This document shows positions 7,643 to 17,909 of a DNA stretch of 31,538 nucleotides, piece after piece. Below the pieces are notes generated by a model. It searched no databases. It was given only the letters and a program-made list of their open reading frames with translations, and was not told the origin of the DNA. The stretch is from NCBI GenBank assembly GCA_020849725.1, contig JADLAZ010000085.1:1-31538 (forward strand). Reading direction: 5' to 3'. Each line of letters begins with the position of its first letter. The stretch's first letter is position 1. The DNA is from Chloroflexota bacterium (GTDB taxonomy: Bacteria; Chloroflexota; Chloroflexia; Thermomicrobiales; JADLAZ01). The position numbers and the translations under genes are program-made.

Positions 7643-8515
7643 ATGACACGAGTCAAAACGGCCCTGTTGCTGACGGGGTTGACGGTTCTTTTCGTGGTGG
7701 TCGGCAGCGCCATCGGCGGGCGATCCGGCATCCTGATCGCCTTCGGCATGGCGCTGGTCATGAACGGCATCAGCTACTGGTTCAGCGACAAGATCGCGCT
7801 GAAAATGTCCGGCGCGCGCGAGGTCAGCCCGGCCGAGGCGCCGGAGCTGCACCGCATGGTCGACGAGCTGGCGACCTATGCCCGCATGCCTAAGCCGCGC
7901 GTCTACATCATCGACGACCCGTCGCCGAACGCCTTCGCCACCGGGCGCGACCCGGAGCATGGCGCGGTGGCGGTCACGACCGGCATCACCCGCATCCTGG
8001 ACCGGCGCGAGCTGGCCGGCGTCATCGCCCACGAGCTGGCCCACATCCAGAACCGCGACACCCTCATCGCCACCGTTGTCGCCGTCATCGCCGGCGCGAT
8101 CACCTCGCTGGCGCACATGGCGCAGTGGGCGCTGATGTTCGGCGGCATGCGTGGTGACGACGAGGAGGGCGGCAGCCCGCTGGCGGCGCTGGCGATGATC
8201 ATCGTCGCCCCGATCGCGGCGCTGCTGATCCAGCTGGCGATCTCGCGCCAGCGCGAGTTCGCCGCCGATGCGCTGGGTGCGAAGTTCACCGGCGACCCGC
8301 TGGCGCTGGCCGATGCCTTGCGCGGGCTGCACCGCGGCGTCGAGATGGTCCCGTCGCACCAGGCCCAACCGGCCCAGGCGTCGTTGTACATTGTGAACCC
8401 GTTCAGCGCCGGCGGCATCGGCAAGTGGTTCAGCACGCACCCGCCGGTCGAGGAGCGCGTGGCGAAGTTGGAGGAGTTGGCCCGCAACCCGGTCAGCCTG
8501 CAATCCTGGGCCTAG
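7643..8515 (+). CDS. htpX: M48 family zinc metalloprotease HtpX
   Basis: 290 residues, normal for HtpX, a membrane-embedded protease that degrades misfolded membrane proteins under envelope or heat stress. Two N-terminal membrane helices (about residues 6-24 and 29-45) precede the cytosolic protease domain. The zinc site is HELAH, with His130, Glu131 and His134; the third ligand is Glu205 in RQREFAADALG, where the AAD tail is diagnostic. Two more hydrophobic helices lie between (about 140-162 and 180-200). The C-terminal FSTHPPVEERVAKLEELA is also characteristic. Start: AAGGA 5 nt before ATG 7643. Upstream, a TACAAT -10 lies at 7590-7595 without a clear -35, and a CCCCGCGGGG hairpin immediately precedes the ribosome site. 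Confidence 0.95.
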   Translation: MTRVKTALLLTGLTVLFVVVGSAIGGRSGILIAFGMALVMNGISYWFSDKIALKMSGAREVSPAEAPELHRMVDELATYARMPKPRVYIIDDPSPNAFATGRDPEHGAVAVTTGITRILDRRELAGVIAHELAHIQNRDTLIATVVAVIAGAITSLAHMAQWALMFGGMRGDDEEGGSPLAALAMIIVAPIAALLIQLAISRQREFAADALGAKFTGDPLALADALRGLHRGVEMVPSHQAQPAQASLYIVNPFSAGGIGKWFSTHPPVEERVAKLEELARNPVSLQSWA

Positions 8516-8529
8516 CGCCCCGCGGGCAG

Positions 8530-8571
8530 CCGGCCGGCCAGGGTGGGATCGTCGCCACCACGGCCGGCCGG
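8530..8571. terminator. GC-rich hairpin after htpX
   Basis: CCGGCCGGCC and GGCCGGCCGG form a 10-bp stem, with a nested GGTGG/CCACC inside it, starting 15 bp after the htpX stop. There is no T-tract, so it may be a weak or Rho-assisted terminator, or a transcript-stabilising hairpin between htpX and the next gene. Confidence 0.45.
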
Positions 8572-8603
8572 TATCGAGTTGGCGGGCCTCGTAAGTAGGG
8601 GGA

Positions 8604-9998
8604 ATGGACGACGGGTTTCTTGGGACGGCGTTCCGCCTGGCGGCCGTCGTCGCCTTAGTTGGGGCCAACGCCTTCTTCGTCGCCTCTGAGTTCAGCCTGG
8701 TGGCGATGCGCCGCTCGCGCGTCGAGCAGCTCGTCAACGAGGGCAACCGCCGCGCGCGCCGAGTCAAGCTGGCGCAAGAGCAACTCGACAGCTACATCGC
8801 TGCCACGCAACTCGGCATCACGCTGGCCAGTCTAGCGTTAGGCTGGGTCGGTGAGCCGGCGCTAGCGCATCTGGTTGAGCCGCTGTTTGCCAGCCTACCC
8901 GGCATCTGGCCGCAAGTCAGCGCCCATGCCGTCGCGGTCGCGATCGCCTTTACGGCCATCACCGTCCTGCATGTCGTGCTGGGCGAGCTCGTGCCCAAGA
9001 CGATCGCGCTGCAGCGAGCGGAGCAGACCGCGCTCGCCATCGCCGGGCCGCTGCGTGTCTTCCTGGTGGTTCTTGGCCCTTTCATCAATGCGATGAACGG
9101 CCTGGGCAACGCCGTCGTCCGCCTGATTGGCATGCAGCCGGCGGGCGCGCACGAGGCGGCGCACTCGGAGGAGGAGTTGCGGCTGCTGGTAACGGCTAGC
9201 CAGGAGAGCGGCGTGCTCGAGCCGGCCGAAGAGGAGATGATCCACAAGGTCTTCTCCTTCGCCGACAAGGAGGCCCATCAGGTGATGGTGCCGCGCACCG
9301 AGGTCGCCGGCGTGCCGGCTGACATGTCGGTGCGTGAGTTCGTCGACCACGTCGCCGGCCAGCACGCTCACACGCGCCTGCCGGTCTATGAGGGCTCGAT
9401 CGACAGCATCATCGGCATCATCCACCTGAAGGACGCGGTGCTGGCGATGGCCAGCAAGGAGATGGATCAGCCGGTGCGGGCGGTCATGCGGCCGGTGCTG
9501 GTCGTGCCGGAGTCGATCCACATCGACGAGCTGATGCGCCAGTTGCGCCGCCGACGCATGCACATGGCCGTGCTGGTCGACGAGTTCGGCGGCACGGCCG
9601 GCATCGCCACCATGGAAGACCTGCTGGAGGAGATCGTCGGCGAGATCCAGGACGAGTTCGACGACGAGCCGCCGGGGTTGGCCGCGCGCCAGGACGGCAC
9701 CTACAGCGTCGACGGCATGATGACGATCGACGAGTTCAACCAGCGTTTCGGCCAGGACGTCAACGACCCGGCCTACGACACCATCGCCGGCTATGTCTTC
9801 GGCCAGCTCGGACGGGTGGCCGAGGTAGGCGACGAGGTGCCGATCGACGGCCTGCTGCTGCGCGTCGACGCGATGGACGGCCTGCGCATCGCCAGCCTGC
9901 GCGTGCTGCCGGAGTCCGGCGAGACGCTGACCGTGGCCGGCGACGACCTGGCCCAGGATGAGCCGGTCGTCGCCCTACCCGACCGCGCCAGCGGGTAA
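8604..9998 (+). CDS. CNNM/CorC-HlyC family membrane protein (hemolysin-like, CBS-pair)
   Basis: 464 residues. The N-terminal DUF21/CNNM membrane domain covers roughly residues 1-190, with hydrophobic helices near 8-30, 65-80, 105-130 and 145-165, and the motif NAFFVASEFSLVAMRRSRVEQL. Then come PAEEEMIHKVFSFADKEAHQVMVPRTEV and a CBS pair (about 205-335, including LPVYEGSIDSIIGIIHLKDA and MAVLVDEFGGTAGIATMEDL). A CorC_HlyC transporter-associated domain ends the protein (about 345-440, DGTYSVDGMMTIDEFNQRF). Members are linked to Mg2+/Co2+ efflux or ion homeostasis; hemolysin is a historical label. ATG 8604 follows GGGGGA. It lies 88 bp after htpX on the same strand, possibly one stress/envelope unit. 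Confidence 0.93.
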   Translation: MDDGFLGTAFRLAAVVALVGANAFFVASEFSLVAMRRSRVEQLVNEGNRRARRVKLAQEQLDSYIAATQLGITLASLALGWVGEPALAHLVEPLFASLPGIWPQVSAHAVAVAIAFTAITVLHVVLGELVPKTIALQRAEQTALAIAGPLRVFLVVLGPFINAMNGLGNAVVRLIGMQPAGAHEAAHSEEELRLLVTASQESGVLEPAEEEMIHKVFSFADKEAHQVMVPRTEVAGVPADMSVREFVDHVAGQHAHTRLPVYEGSIDSIIGIIHLKDAVLAMASKEMDQPVRAVMRPVLVVPESIHIDELMRQLRRRRMHMAVLVDEFGGTAGIATMEDLLEEIVGEIQDEFDDEPPGLAARQDGTYSVDGMMTIDEFNQRFGQDVNDPAYDTIAGYVFGQLGRVAEVGDEVPIDGLLLRVDAMDGLRIASLRVLPESGETLTVAGDDLAQDEPVVALPDRASG

Positions 9999-10262
9999 TC
10001 GCGGGTTCAGATTCGGCGTCGACGCCCCGATGTGAAAGAGCGAGGCCCGGGCGCGGGTATAGCCGATGGCGTGGCATCGCGACGCCGTCCCGAGCCGCCG
10101 TTGCCCGGGCACAGCTGACCGGCTGGATACGGAGTCAACCCCCGCCCCCCGTATCAGGGGGAACTCCCGCCCCCGACCGGAATCTGTTCCCTCCTGACCA
10201 GGGGCCAGGGGCTAACGCTCACCACCCGAACCATCATCTCATCACCACAGGGAGCTTGACGT
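9999..10262. other. 264-bp intergenic region with GC-rich inverted repeats
   Basis: No gene is visible. A GATACGG/CCGTATC inverted repeat (10126-10132 and 10149-10155) is followed by C- and G-runs, including two CCCGCCCCC copies. These may fold as a leader structure or act as a terminator for the previous gene. No recognised riboswitch class. Confidence 0.35.
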
Positions 10263-11426
10263 ATGACACTGGTCGAAGTCACCGAGCCGGCGGCGCCGGA
10301 GCAGCGGCCGGCGCCCTGGCTGGCGATCGGCCTGGGCGCGGCGGTGCTGGTGGTCGTGCTGATCGTCCTGGGGCTGGTCGGTGAGCTGGCGCCGTTCCTG
10401 TCGCAGGGCGCGAACGTGCTGCCGTTTGTCGCACTGGCGGTGCTGGCGGCACTGGGCGAGCGGCACGGCTGGGCGCGTTGGCTGGCCTACCTGTACCTGG
10501 CGCTGGTGCTGAACGCCGGCCTGCTGCTCGTCTCGTTCGGCATGGTCGTGCTCGGCTCGCTCGGTGGGCGCTTGCCGGTGATCGGCGACGTACCGCCGGC
10601 GGAGGTGCTGACGCTGCTGCGGCCGGCCTTCCTGTTCCTGCTGGTCGGGCTGCTGCTGTACGGGCTGTCGCTGGTCGTCCTCCTGCCGGCGGTGCGGCGC
10701 GCACTGGCGCGGGTGCTGCCGCTACGGCCCGAGTCGACGATGAACGCGGCCGGGCTGTCGGCGGCGGTCGCGCTGGCGACGCTGCCGCTGGCGGCGCTGA
10801 TCGCCCTGGGCGGACAGCCGCCCCTGCTGACGCTGATCAGCCTCCCTGGCGCGGGTGAGATCGCCGTCCGGCCGCTCGACCAGATCTACTTCCTGGTCTG
10901 GCTGTTGCCGGCCGCGCTGGTGCTGGTCGGCTGGCCGCTGCTGCGGGCCGTGCCGAGCGCGCTGACGCGCCTCGGACTGGTGCGGCCAACGCTCGTGCAG
11001 GTCGGCATCGGCATCGGCGCCGGCATCGCGCTGGTGCTGCTGGTGCAGGTGCTGGAGCCGGCGCTGACCGGCCTGTGGCAGGCGCTCGGCCTGCCGCAGA
11101 CTGATAGCAACGCCTTCTCCAAGCTGATGGCCGGGCTGATTACCCCGATCGGCGCCATCGTCATCGCCATCACCGCCGGGCTGGGCGAGGAGCTGGCGGT
11201 GCGTGGCGTCCTCCAGCCCCGTCTGGGCCTGGTGCTGGCCAACCTGGCCTTTACGGCTGCCCATGCCTTCCAGTACAGTTGGGATGGACTGCTGATCGTG
11301 TTCGTGATCGGGCTGGCGCTGGGCCTGCTGCGCCTGCGCACCAACACGACCACCTGCGCCATCGCCCACGGCGTCTACGACTTCATCCTGGTGATGCTCG
11401 CCGTCATCACCGCCGGCGCCTCCTGA
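10263..11426 (+). CDS. CPBP family intramembrane glutamic endopeptidase (CAAX protease-like)
   Basis: 387 residues, mostly hydrophobic, with eight or more membrane helices spread over the whole length. The CPBP/Rce1 motifs lie in the last third: AGLGEELAVRGVLQPRLG (EExxxR), then NLAFTAAHAFQYSWDG (FxxxH), then CAIAHGVYDFILV (HxxxDF). These hold the catalytic Glu pair and the His residues. In bacteria such proteins serve in bacteriocin self-immunity, signalling or protein maturation; the substrate here is unknown. The N-terminal half (residues 15-160) is an additional membrane segment beyond the core domain. ATG 10263 is preceded by GGGAG at about 10 nt. It is the last gene of the rightward set and converges on the recombinase gene. 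Confidence 0.9.
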   Translation: MTLVEVTEPAAPEQRPAPWLAIGLGAAVLVVVLIVLGLVGELAPFLSQGANVLPFVALAVLAALGERHGWARWLAYLYLALVLNAGLLLVSFGMVVLGSLGGRLPVIGDVPPAEVLTLLRPAFLFLLVGLLLYGLSLVVLLPAVRRALARVLPLRPESTMNAAGLSAAVALATLPLAALIALGGQPPLLTLISLPGAGEIAVRPLDQIYFLVWLLPAALVLVGWPLLRAVPSALTRLGLVRPTLVQVGIGIGAGIALVLLVQVLEPALTGLWQALGLPQTDSNAFSKLMAGLITPIGAIVIAITAGLGEELAVRGVLQPRLGLVLANLAFTAAHAFQYSWDGLLIVFVIGLALGLLRLRTNTTTCAIAHGVYDFILVMLAVITAGAS

Positions 11427-11430
11427 GCCA

Positions 11431-11466
11431 GGCTGACTGTGTGGCACGCCGCGTGCGCGGTCAGCC
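11431..11466. terminator. Inverted repeat between convergent genes
   Basis: GGCTGAC at 11431-11437 pairs with GTCAGCC at 11460-11466, with GCACGC/GCGTGC nested inside. It starts 5 bp after the CPBP stop in the convergent gap before the recombinase gene. There is no T-run, so terminator function is an inference from position. Confidence 0.45.
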
Positions 11467-11575
11467 ATCGGGCTGACTTACACGATACCGCTCGGTCGAG
11501 TGGGCGCCGCTCGCGCTGGCTTCTATCCAATCGCCTGGGGCCCGCGGCCGTGCATAATGGTGCGTGCCGTTGGAC

Positions 11576-12502
11576 TCAGGACGAGGCCGGACTCAGCGAT
11601 GACTCGGCGATGACAATGACCGGCGGCATGGCGGCGGTGTCGCGCTCGTCGCCGCGCTCGCGCAACTGTTGGTAGACCTGGGTGGTAGCGATGCTGACGT
11701 GCCCGAGCATCTGCTGCACATCCTGCAGGTCGGCGCCACGGTCCAGCATGTGGGCTGCGAACGAGTGGCGCAGCGTATGCGGGGTGATGTGGGCGATGCC
11801 GGCCTGCTGGGCATAGCCCTTGAGGATCAGCCAGAAGCCCTGGCGCGTCAGGCGCTGGCCCCGGTGGTTGAGGAAGAGCGCCCGCGTGTCGCCACCGCGG
11901 GCCAGCGCCGGCCGGCTGCGCTGCAGATAGTCGCGCACGGGTTCAAGTGCCCGCGGGCGGATAGGAATTGTGCGCAGGCGGCCGCTCTTGCCCTTGCAGC
12001 GCACGGCGCCGTCCTCGATGTTGAGGTCGCCCACATCGAGGGCGACTAGCTCGCTGACGCGCATGCCGGTGCCGTAGAGCGTCTCCATCATCGCGCGATC
12101 GCGCACGGCTTCCGGGGTGATCGTGGCGCGCGACAGCTCCAGCAGGCGGTTGATCGCGTCGGCCGAGATGGCGTGCGGCAGGTCCTTGCTCACGCGCGGC
12201 GAGTCGAGTCGCTCAGCCGGGTCGGCGGCGATCACCCCCTGGCTGGTGAGGTAGTGGAAGAAGGATTTGACGGCGGCCGTCTTGCGGGCGATGGTGGAGT
12301 CGGCATACTGTCGCTCGCGCAGGTGAAGCAAGAAGTTGCCCACGATGACCGGTGTCACCGCCTCCCAGTGCGGGGCATCGTCGGCCTGACGCAGAAAGCC
12401 AATGAACTGGGAGAGATCGTTGCGATAGGCGGCGATCGTGTTTGGTGAGAACTCCTTCACCATCTCCAGGTAACGCAGGAATTCATCGACCTGATGCTGC
12501 AT
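11576..12502 (-). CDS. xer: Tyrosine recombinase XerC/XerD family
   Basis: 308 residues, the length of Xer recombinases, which resolve chromosome dimers at dif sites. The N-terminal SAM-like core-binding domain (1-90) includes VDEFLRYLEMVKEFSPNTIAAYRNDL. The catalytic domain contains the Arg in LYGTGMRVSELVALDV, the Lys region KGKSGRLRTIPI, HTLRHSFAAHML (H-x-x-R), LGHVSIATTQVYQQL with the second His, and the nucleophilic Tyr. All catalytic residues are present. The ATG at 12502 (MQHQVDEF) has GAGGAGAGG upstream and matches family N-termini, so I reject the longer frame to 12586. XerC versus XerD cannot be separated by eye. It is transcribed divergently from the oxidoreductase gene and no phage or integron genes are nearby, favouring a housekeeping Xer. 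Confidence 0.9.
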   Translation of the reverse strand: MQHQVDEFLRYLEMVKEFSPNTIAAYRNDLSQFIGFLRQADDAPHWEAVTPVIVGNFLLHLRERQYADSTIARKTAAVKSFFHYLTSQGVIAADPAERLDSPRVSKDLPHAISADAINRLLELSRATITPEAVRDRAMMETLYGTGMRVSELVALDVGDLNIEDGAVRCKGKSGRLRTIPIRPRALEPVRDYLQRSRPALARGGDTRALFLNHRGQRLTRQGFWLILKGYAQQAGIAHITPHTLRHSFAAHMLDRGADLQDVQQMLGHVSIATTQVYQQLRERGDERDTAAMPPVIVIAESSLSPASS

Positions 12503-12803
12503 GTGGGCCGCCTCTCCTCTCTGCTGCCGGGGGTGGCAGCCGGCCCGGGCGCCCGGGCCGCCGGAGGCGGTGGGACACGCGGGCACACAGTCATTAACGA
12601 TGCTGGCTCTGACCGGGCGCGGCGATCGTGGCGCCGAATCTGGCCGCGCCGGCTCGGTGGTGATGGCCCGACCCGCCTCGGTGCGTGGCGGTAGCCCAGG
12701 ATAGCACAGGGCTGGGTAGACTGCGCCCTTGTCGCGCGGGCCGGCCGTCGGCTAGACTGCGCGCCACGATCGGCGGGAATGACGACGACCAAGGAGGCAG
12801 CCC
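12503..12803. promoter_or_regulatory. Divergent promoter region between recombinase and oxidoreductase
   Basis: It carries a perfect 18-bp palindrome GGCCCGGGCGCCCGGGCC at 12542-12559. It also has two TAGACTGCGC repeats starting at 12717 and 12753, the second placed 18 bp after a TTGTCG and so a weak -10 candidate for the oxidoreductase gene. No gene is visible. Confidence 0.4.
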
Positions 12804-14030
12804 ATGGCGCGATCGGCGGACGTGGTCGTCATCGGCGCGGGCGCGTTCGGCGCCAGCACCGCCTATCACCTGGCGCAGTTGGGCCGGCAGGTCACGCTCG
12901 TCGATCGTCACGAGCCGGTGTCGCAGACGTCGCCGCGCGCCGCCGGGCTGTCGGGCCACCTGCGCGGCAGCGACGAGCTGACCCGGCTGGCGACGCTGAG
13001 CATCGACAAGCTCGAGCGCTTCCAGGTGGAGACGGGCGAGCCGCTCGTCTACGAGCAGCCGGGCAGCCTCAAGATCGCCCGCCGGCCGGAGCACGTCGAG
13101 CAACTGGAGGAGGAGGTCGCCCGCGCCCGCCGGCTGGGGCTGGACGTGCGCCTGATCGCGCCGGCCGAGGCCGTCGAGCGCAACCCGTTCCTGCAGCCGG
13201 CGGGCATCCTGGCCGCCAGCTATGCCCGGCGCGACGTCTACCTGGAGCCAGGCCAGATCCCGCGCGGCTACGTCAAGGCGGCCGTCCGGCTGGGCGCGAC
13301 GCTGCTGGCGAACACGGCCGTGACCGGCGTCGAGATCGACGGCGGCGCGGTGCGCGGCGTGACAACCGATGCCGGCCCGATCGAGGCGCCGGTCGTCGTC
13401 GACGCCGCCGGCGCCTGGACGCGCCAGGTGGCGGCCAGCGTCGGGCTGCGCATCCCGATTGTGCCGACGCGCCACCAGCTGCTGATCACGACGCCGCTGC
13501 CGGGTGTTCACCCCCATCAGCCGATCACGCGCATCATCGACGCCAACGTCTACGTCCGCCCGTGCGAGGGCGGGCTGATGCTCGGCGGCTACGAGCGCGA
13601 CCCGGTGCAGGTCGACATCGACGCGCAGCCGCCGGGCTTCCAGATCGCCGATCTGCCGCTCGACCTGACCGTGCTGCGCCGGCTGGCCGACCAGGTGGCC
13701 GACCAGTTGCCCGTCTTCCAGCAGGTGTTCGCCCAGAACGCGATCCGCGAGCACCGCGGTGGCCTGCCGACGATGACGGCCGATGGCCGGCCGGTGCTGG
13801 GGCCGCTGCCGGGCGTGCGCGGCTTCTTCGTCGCCAGCGGCTGCTGCGTCGGCGGGCTAACGCCGTCGCCGGGCAACGGCTGGGCGCTGGCGGAGTGGAT
13901 CGTCCGTGGCGAAGCGCCGCCGGACGCGCTGCCGATGGCGCCGGCCCGCTTCGGCCCCGAGTTCCGCGACGAGTCGTACCTGCGCGCCGCCTGCTTCCGC
14001 CGCTACGCCAACCAGTACGTCCGGCACTGA
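12804..14030 (+). CDS. FAD-dependent oxidoreductase (DAO / sarcosine oxidase-like)
   Basis: 408 residues. The N-terminal dinucleotide-binding motif VVVIGAGAFGASTAYHLAQL is followed by an acidic strand end (VTLVDRHEP), typical of FAD binding in the D-amino-acid oxidase superfamily. VVVDAAGAWTRQVAASVGL in the middle and the C-terminal GLPTMTADGRPVLGPLPGVR plus SGCCVGGLTPSPGNGWALAEWIV are the second and third FAD-contact regions. Such enzymes oxidise secondary or tertiary amines (sarcosine, dimethylglycine, proline-type substrates) to imines. The substrate here is unknown. ATG 12804 has an AAGGAGG 6 nt upstream. The gene stands alone and converges on the restriction operon, with a REPIN in the 97-bp gap between the stops. 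Confidence 0.9.
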   Translation: MARSADVVVIGAGAFGASTAYHLAQLGRQVTLVDRHEPVSQTSPRAAGLSGHLRGSDELTRLATLSIDKLERFQVETGEPLVYEQPGSLKIARRPEHVEQLEEEVARARRLGLDVRLIAPAEAVERNPFLQPAGILAASYARRDVYLEPGQIPRGYVKAAVRLGATLLANTAVTGVEIDGGAVRGVTTDAGPIEAPVVVDAAGAWTRQVAASVGLRIPIVPTRHQLLITTPLPGVHPHQPITRIIDANVYVRPCEGGLMLGGYERDPVQVDIDAQPPGFQIADLPLDLTVLRRLADQVADQLPVFQQVFAQNAIREHRGGLPTMTADGRPVLGPLPGVRGFFVASGCCVGGLTPSPGNGWALAEWIVRGEAPPDALPMAPARFGPEFRDESYLRAACFRRYANQYVRH

Positions 14031-14062
14031 GCGACTACGAAGGAGCGCCGAGGCAGGTCGAA

Positions 14063-14127
14063 GTAGGGGCACCCCTTGTGGGTGCCCGATTCACCAACCC
14101 CACGGCGGGCACCCACAAGGGGTGCCC

Positions 14128-14131
<4 letters not shown>
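14063..14131. repeat. REPIN 1 (paired REP palindromes) at the hsdR 3' end
   Basis: Two 26-bp arms (14063-14088 and 14106-14131) are perfect inverted copies separated by 17 bp. Each arm is GTAG followed by a hairpin: stem GGGCACCC, loop CTTGT, stem GGGTGCCC. The outer tetranucleotide GTAG is the mark of REP elements recognised by RAYT transposases. The TAG stop of hsdR (14128-14130) is made from the GTAG end of the right arm. Lying between convergent stops, the element could also act as a bidirectional transcription stop. Confidence 0.9.
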
Positions 14132-17190
<3,059 letters not shown>

Positions 17191-17201
17191 GAGGAGTGCC
17201 T

Positions 17202-17909
17202 TTACGGGGTCATGGTGCGATGAAGTCCGGCCGGATTCTCGTCATCCTCTGCCCACCGAGCCGGGTTCTCGTCAATATAGCGCCGAATGCGGTCCAGTTC
17301 GGGTTCATCACGAATGATGTGCTCATAGTAATTGAGCTGCCACACTCGCCCACGGAACTCCGGCCACCCGTTCGCCTTCACGCCCCGCGTGTAGTGGAGC
17401 GTGACCAACGACTTGTACGCGCCAACGATATCTCCTAATGTCGGGGCACCCCTCCCGACGCCGCTCCCCGATGTAGGGACACCCCTTGTGGGTGTCCTCC
17501 CATCCGTTCCCCCGGCATCCGTTCCCCCGGCATCCGTTGGTCCATCGTCGGCTGACCCGGTGGCCGCCGCGCGTTCCGGTGTGGGGGATTGGGCGTTGAC
17601 GGGGAGGACACCCACAAGGGGTGTCCCTACAAATGCGGGCGACGCCACTACCATGATGGCGTGGACATGATTGGGCATGACGACGAATGCATCGAGGTCC
17701 AGTCCAGGGAACCGTCCCGGTAATTCAGTCCATGTGATCTCCACCATCCGCCCGGCGTCGTTCAATTGCATGCCGCCATCGATCGCCTCGCCGAACAGGC
17801 AGGCCCGGTCCTGGGTGACGATGGTGACGAAATACGCGCCGGCCTGGCGGTAGTCGTAGCCCTTCAACCGGATGGAGCGCCGGTGGTGACGGTCCGGGTC
17901 GTACCTCAC
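17202..17909 (-). CDS. REP-associated tyrosine transposase (RAYT, Y1_Tnp / IS200-like) inside the hsd operon
   Basis: 235 residues from a GTG start that overlaps the hsdS stop as GTGA. The N-terminus reads [27 protein letters not shown], then [13 protein letters not shown] with the HUH metal site (His-Val-His), and the C-terminus [32 protein letters not shown] with the catalytic Tyr region. These are the hallmarks of RAYTs, single-copy HUH nucleases that bind and cut REP hairpins with a 5' GTAG. Between the two conserved halves lies a low-complexity linker (about residues 91-158) encoded by a complete REPIN (17473-17630) plus a degenerate REP-like arm near 17443-17458, all in frame. HUH and Tyr motifs are intact, so activity is plausible. 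Tight coupling to hsdS and hsdR is unusual. Confidence 0.9.
   Translation of the reverse strand: MRYDPDRHHRRSIRLKGYDYRQAGAYFVTIVTQDRACLFGEAIDGGMQLNDAGRMVEITWTELPGRFPGLDLDAFVVMPNHVHAIMVVASPAFVGTPLVGVLPVNAQSPTPERAAATGSADDGPTDAGGTDAGGTDGRTPTRGVPTSGSGVGRGAPTLGDIVGAYKSLVTLHYTRGVKANGWPEFRGRVWQLNYYEHIIRDEPELDRIRRYIDENPARWAEDDENPAGLHRTMTP
17473..17630. repeat. REPIN 2, inserted in frame within the RAYT gene
   Basis: Two perfect 29-bp inverted arms (17473-17501 and 17602-17630). Each is GTAG plus a hairpin with stem GGACACCC, loop CTTGT, stem GGGTGTCC. Compared with REPIN 1, one stem pair has changed from G-C to A-T on both sides. The interior carries a 15-bp tandem repeat CATCCGTTCCCCCGG (17501-17530, plus a partial copy). 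The frame of the host RAYT gene is kept throughout. Confidence 0.92.

Noticed and set aside
12542..12559. 18-bp perfect palindrome as a dif or recombination site for the recombinase
   Set aside because: It is pure GC and lacks the two 11-bp arms and AT-rich centre expected of Xer sites; such palindromes can occur by chance at this GC.
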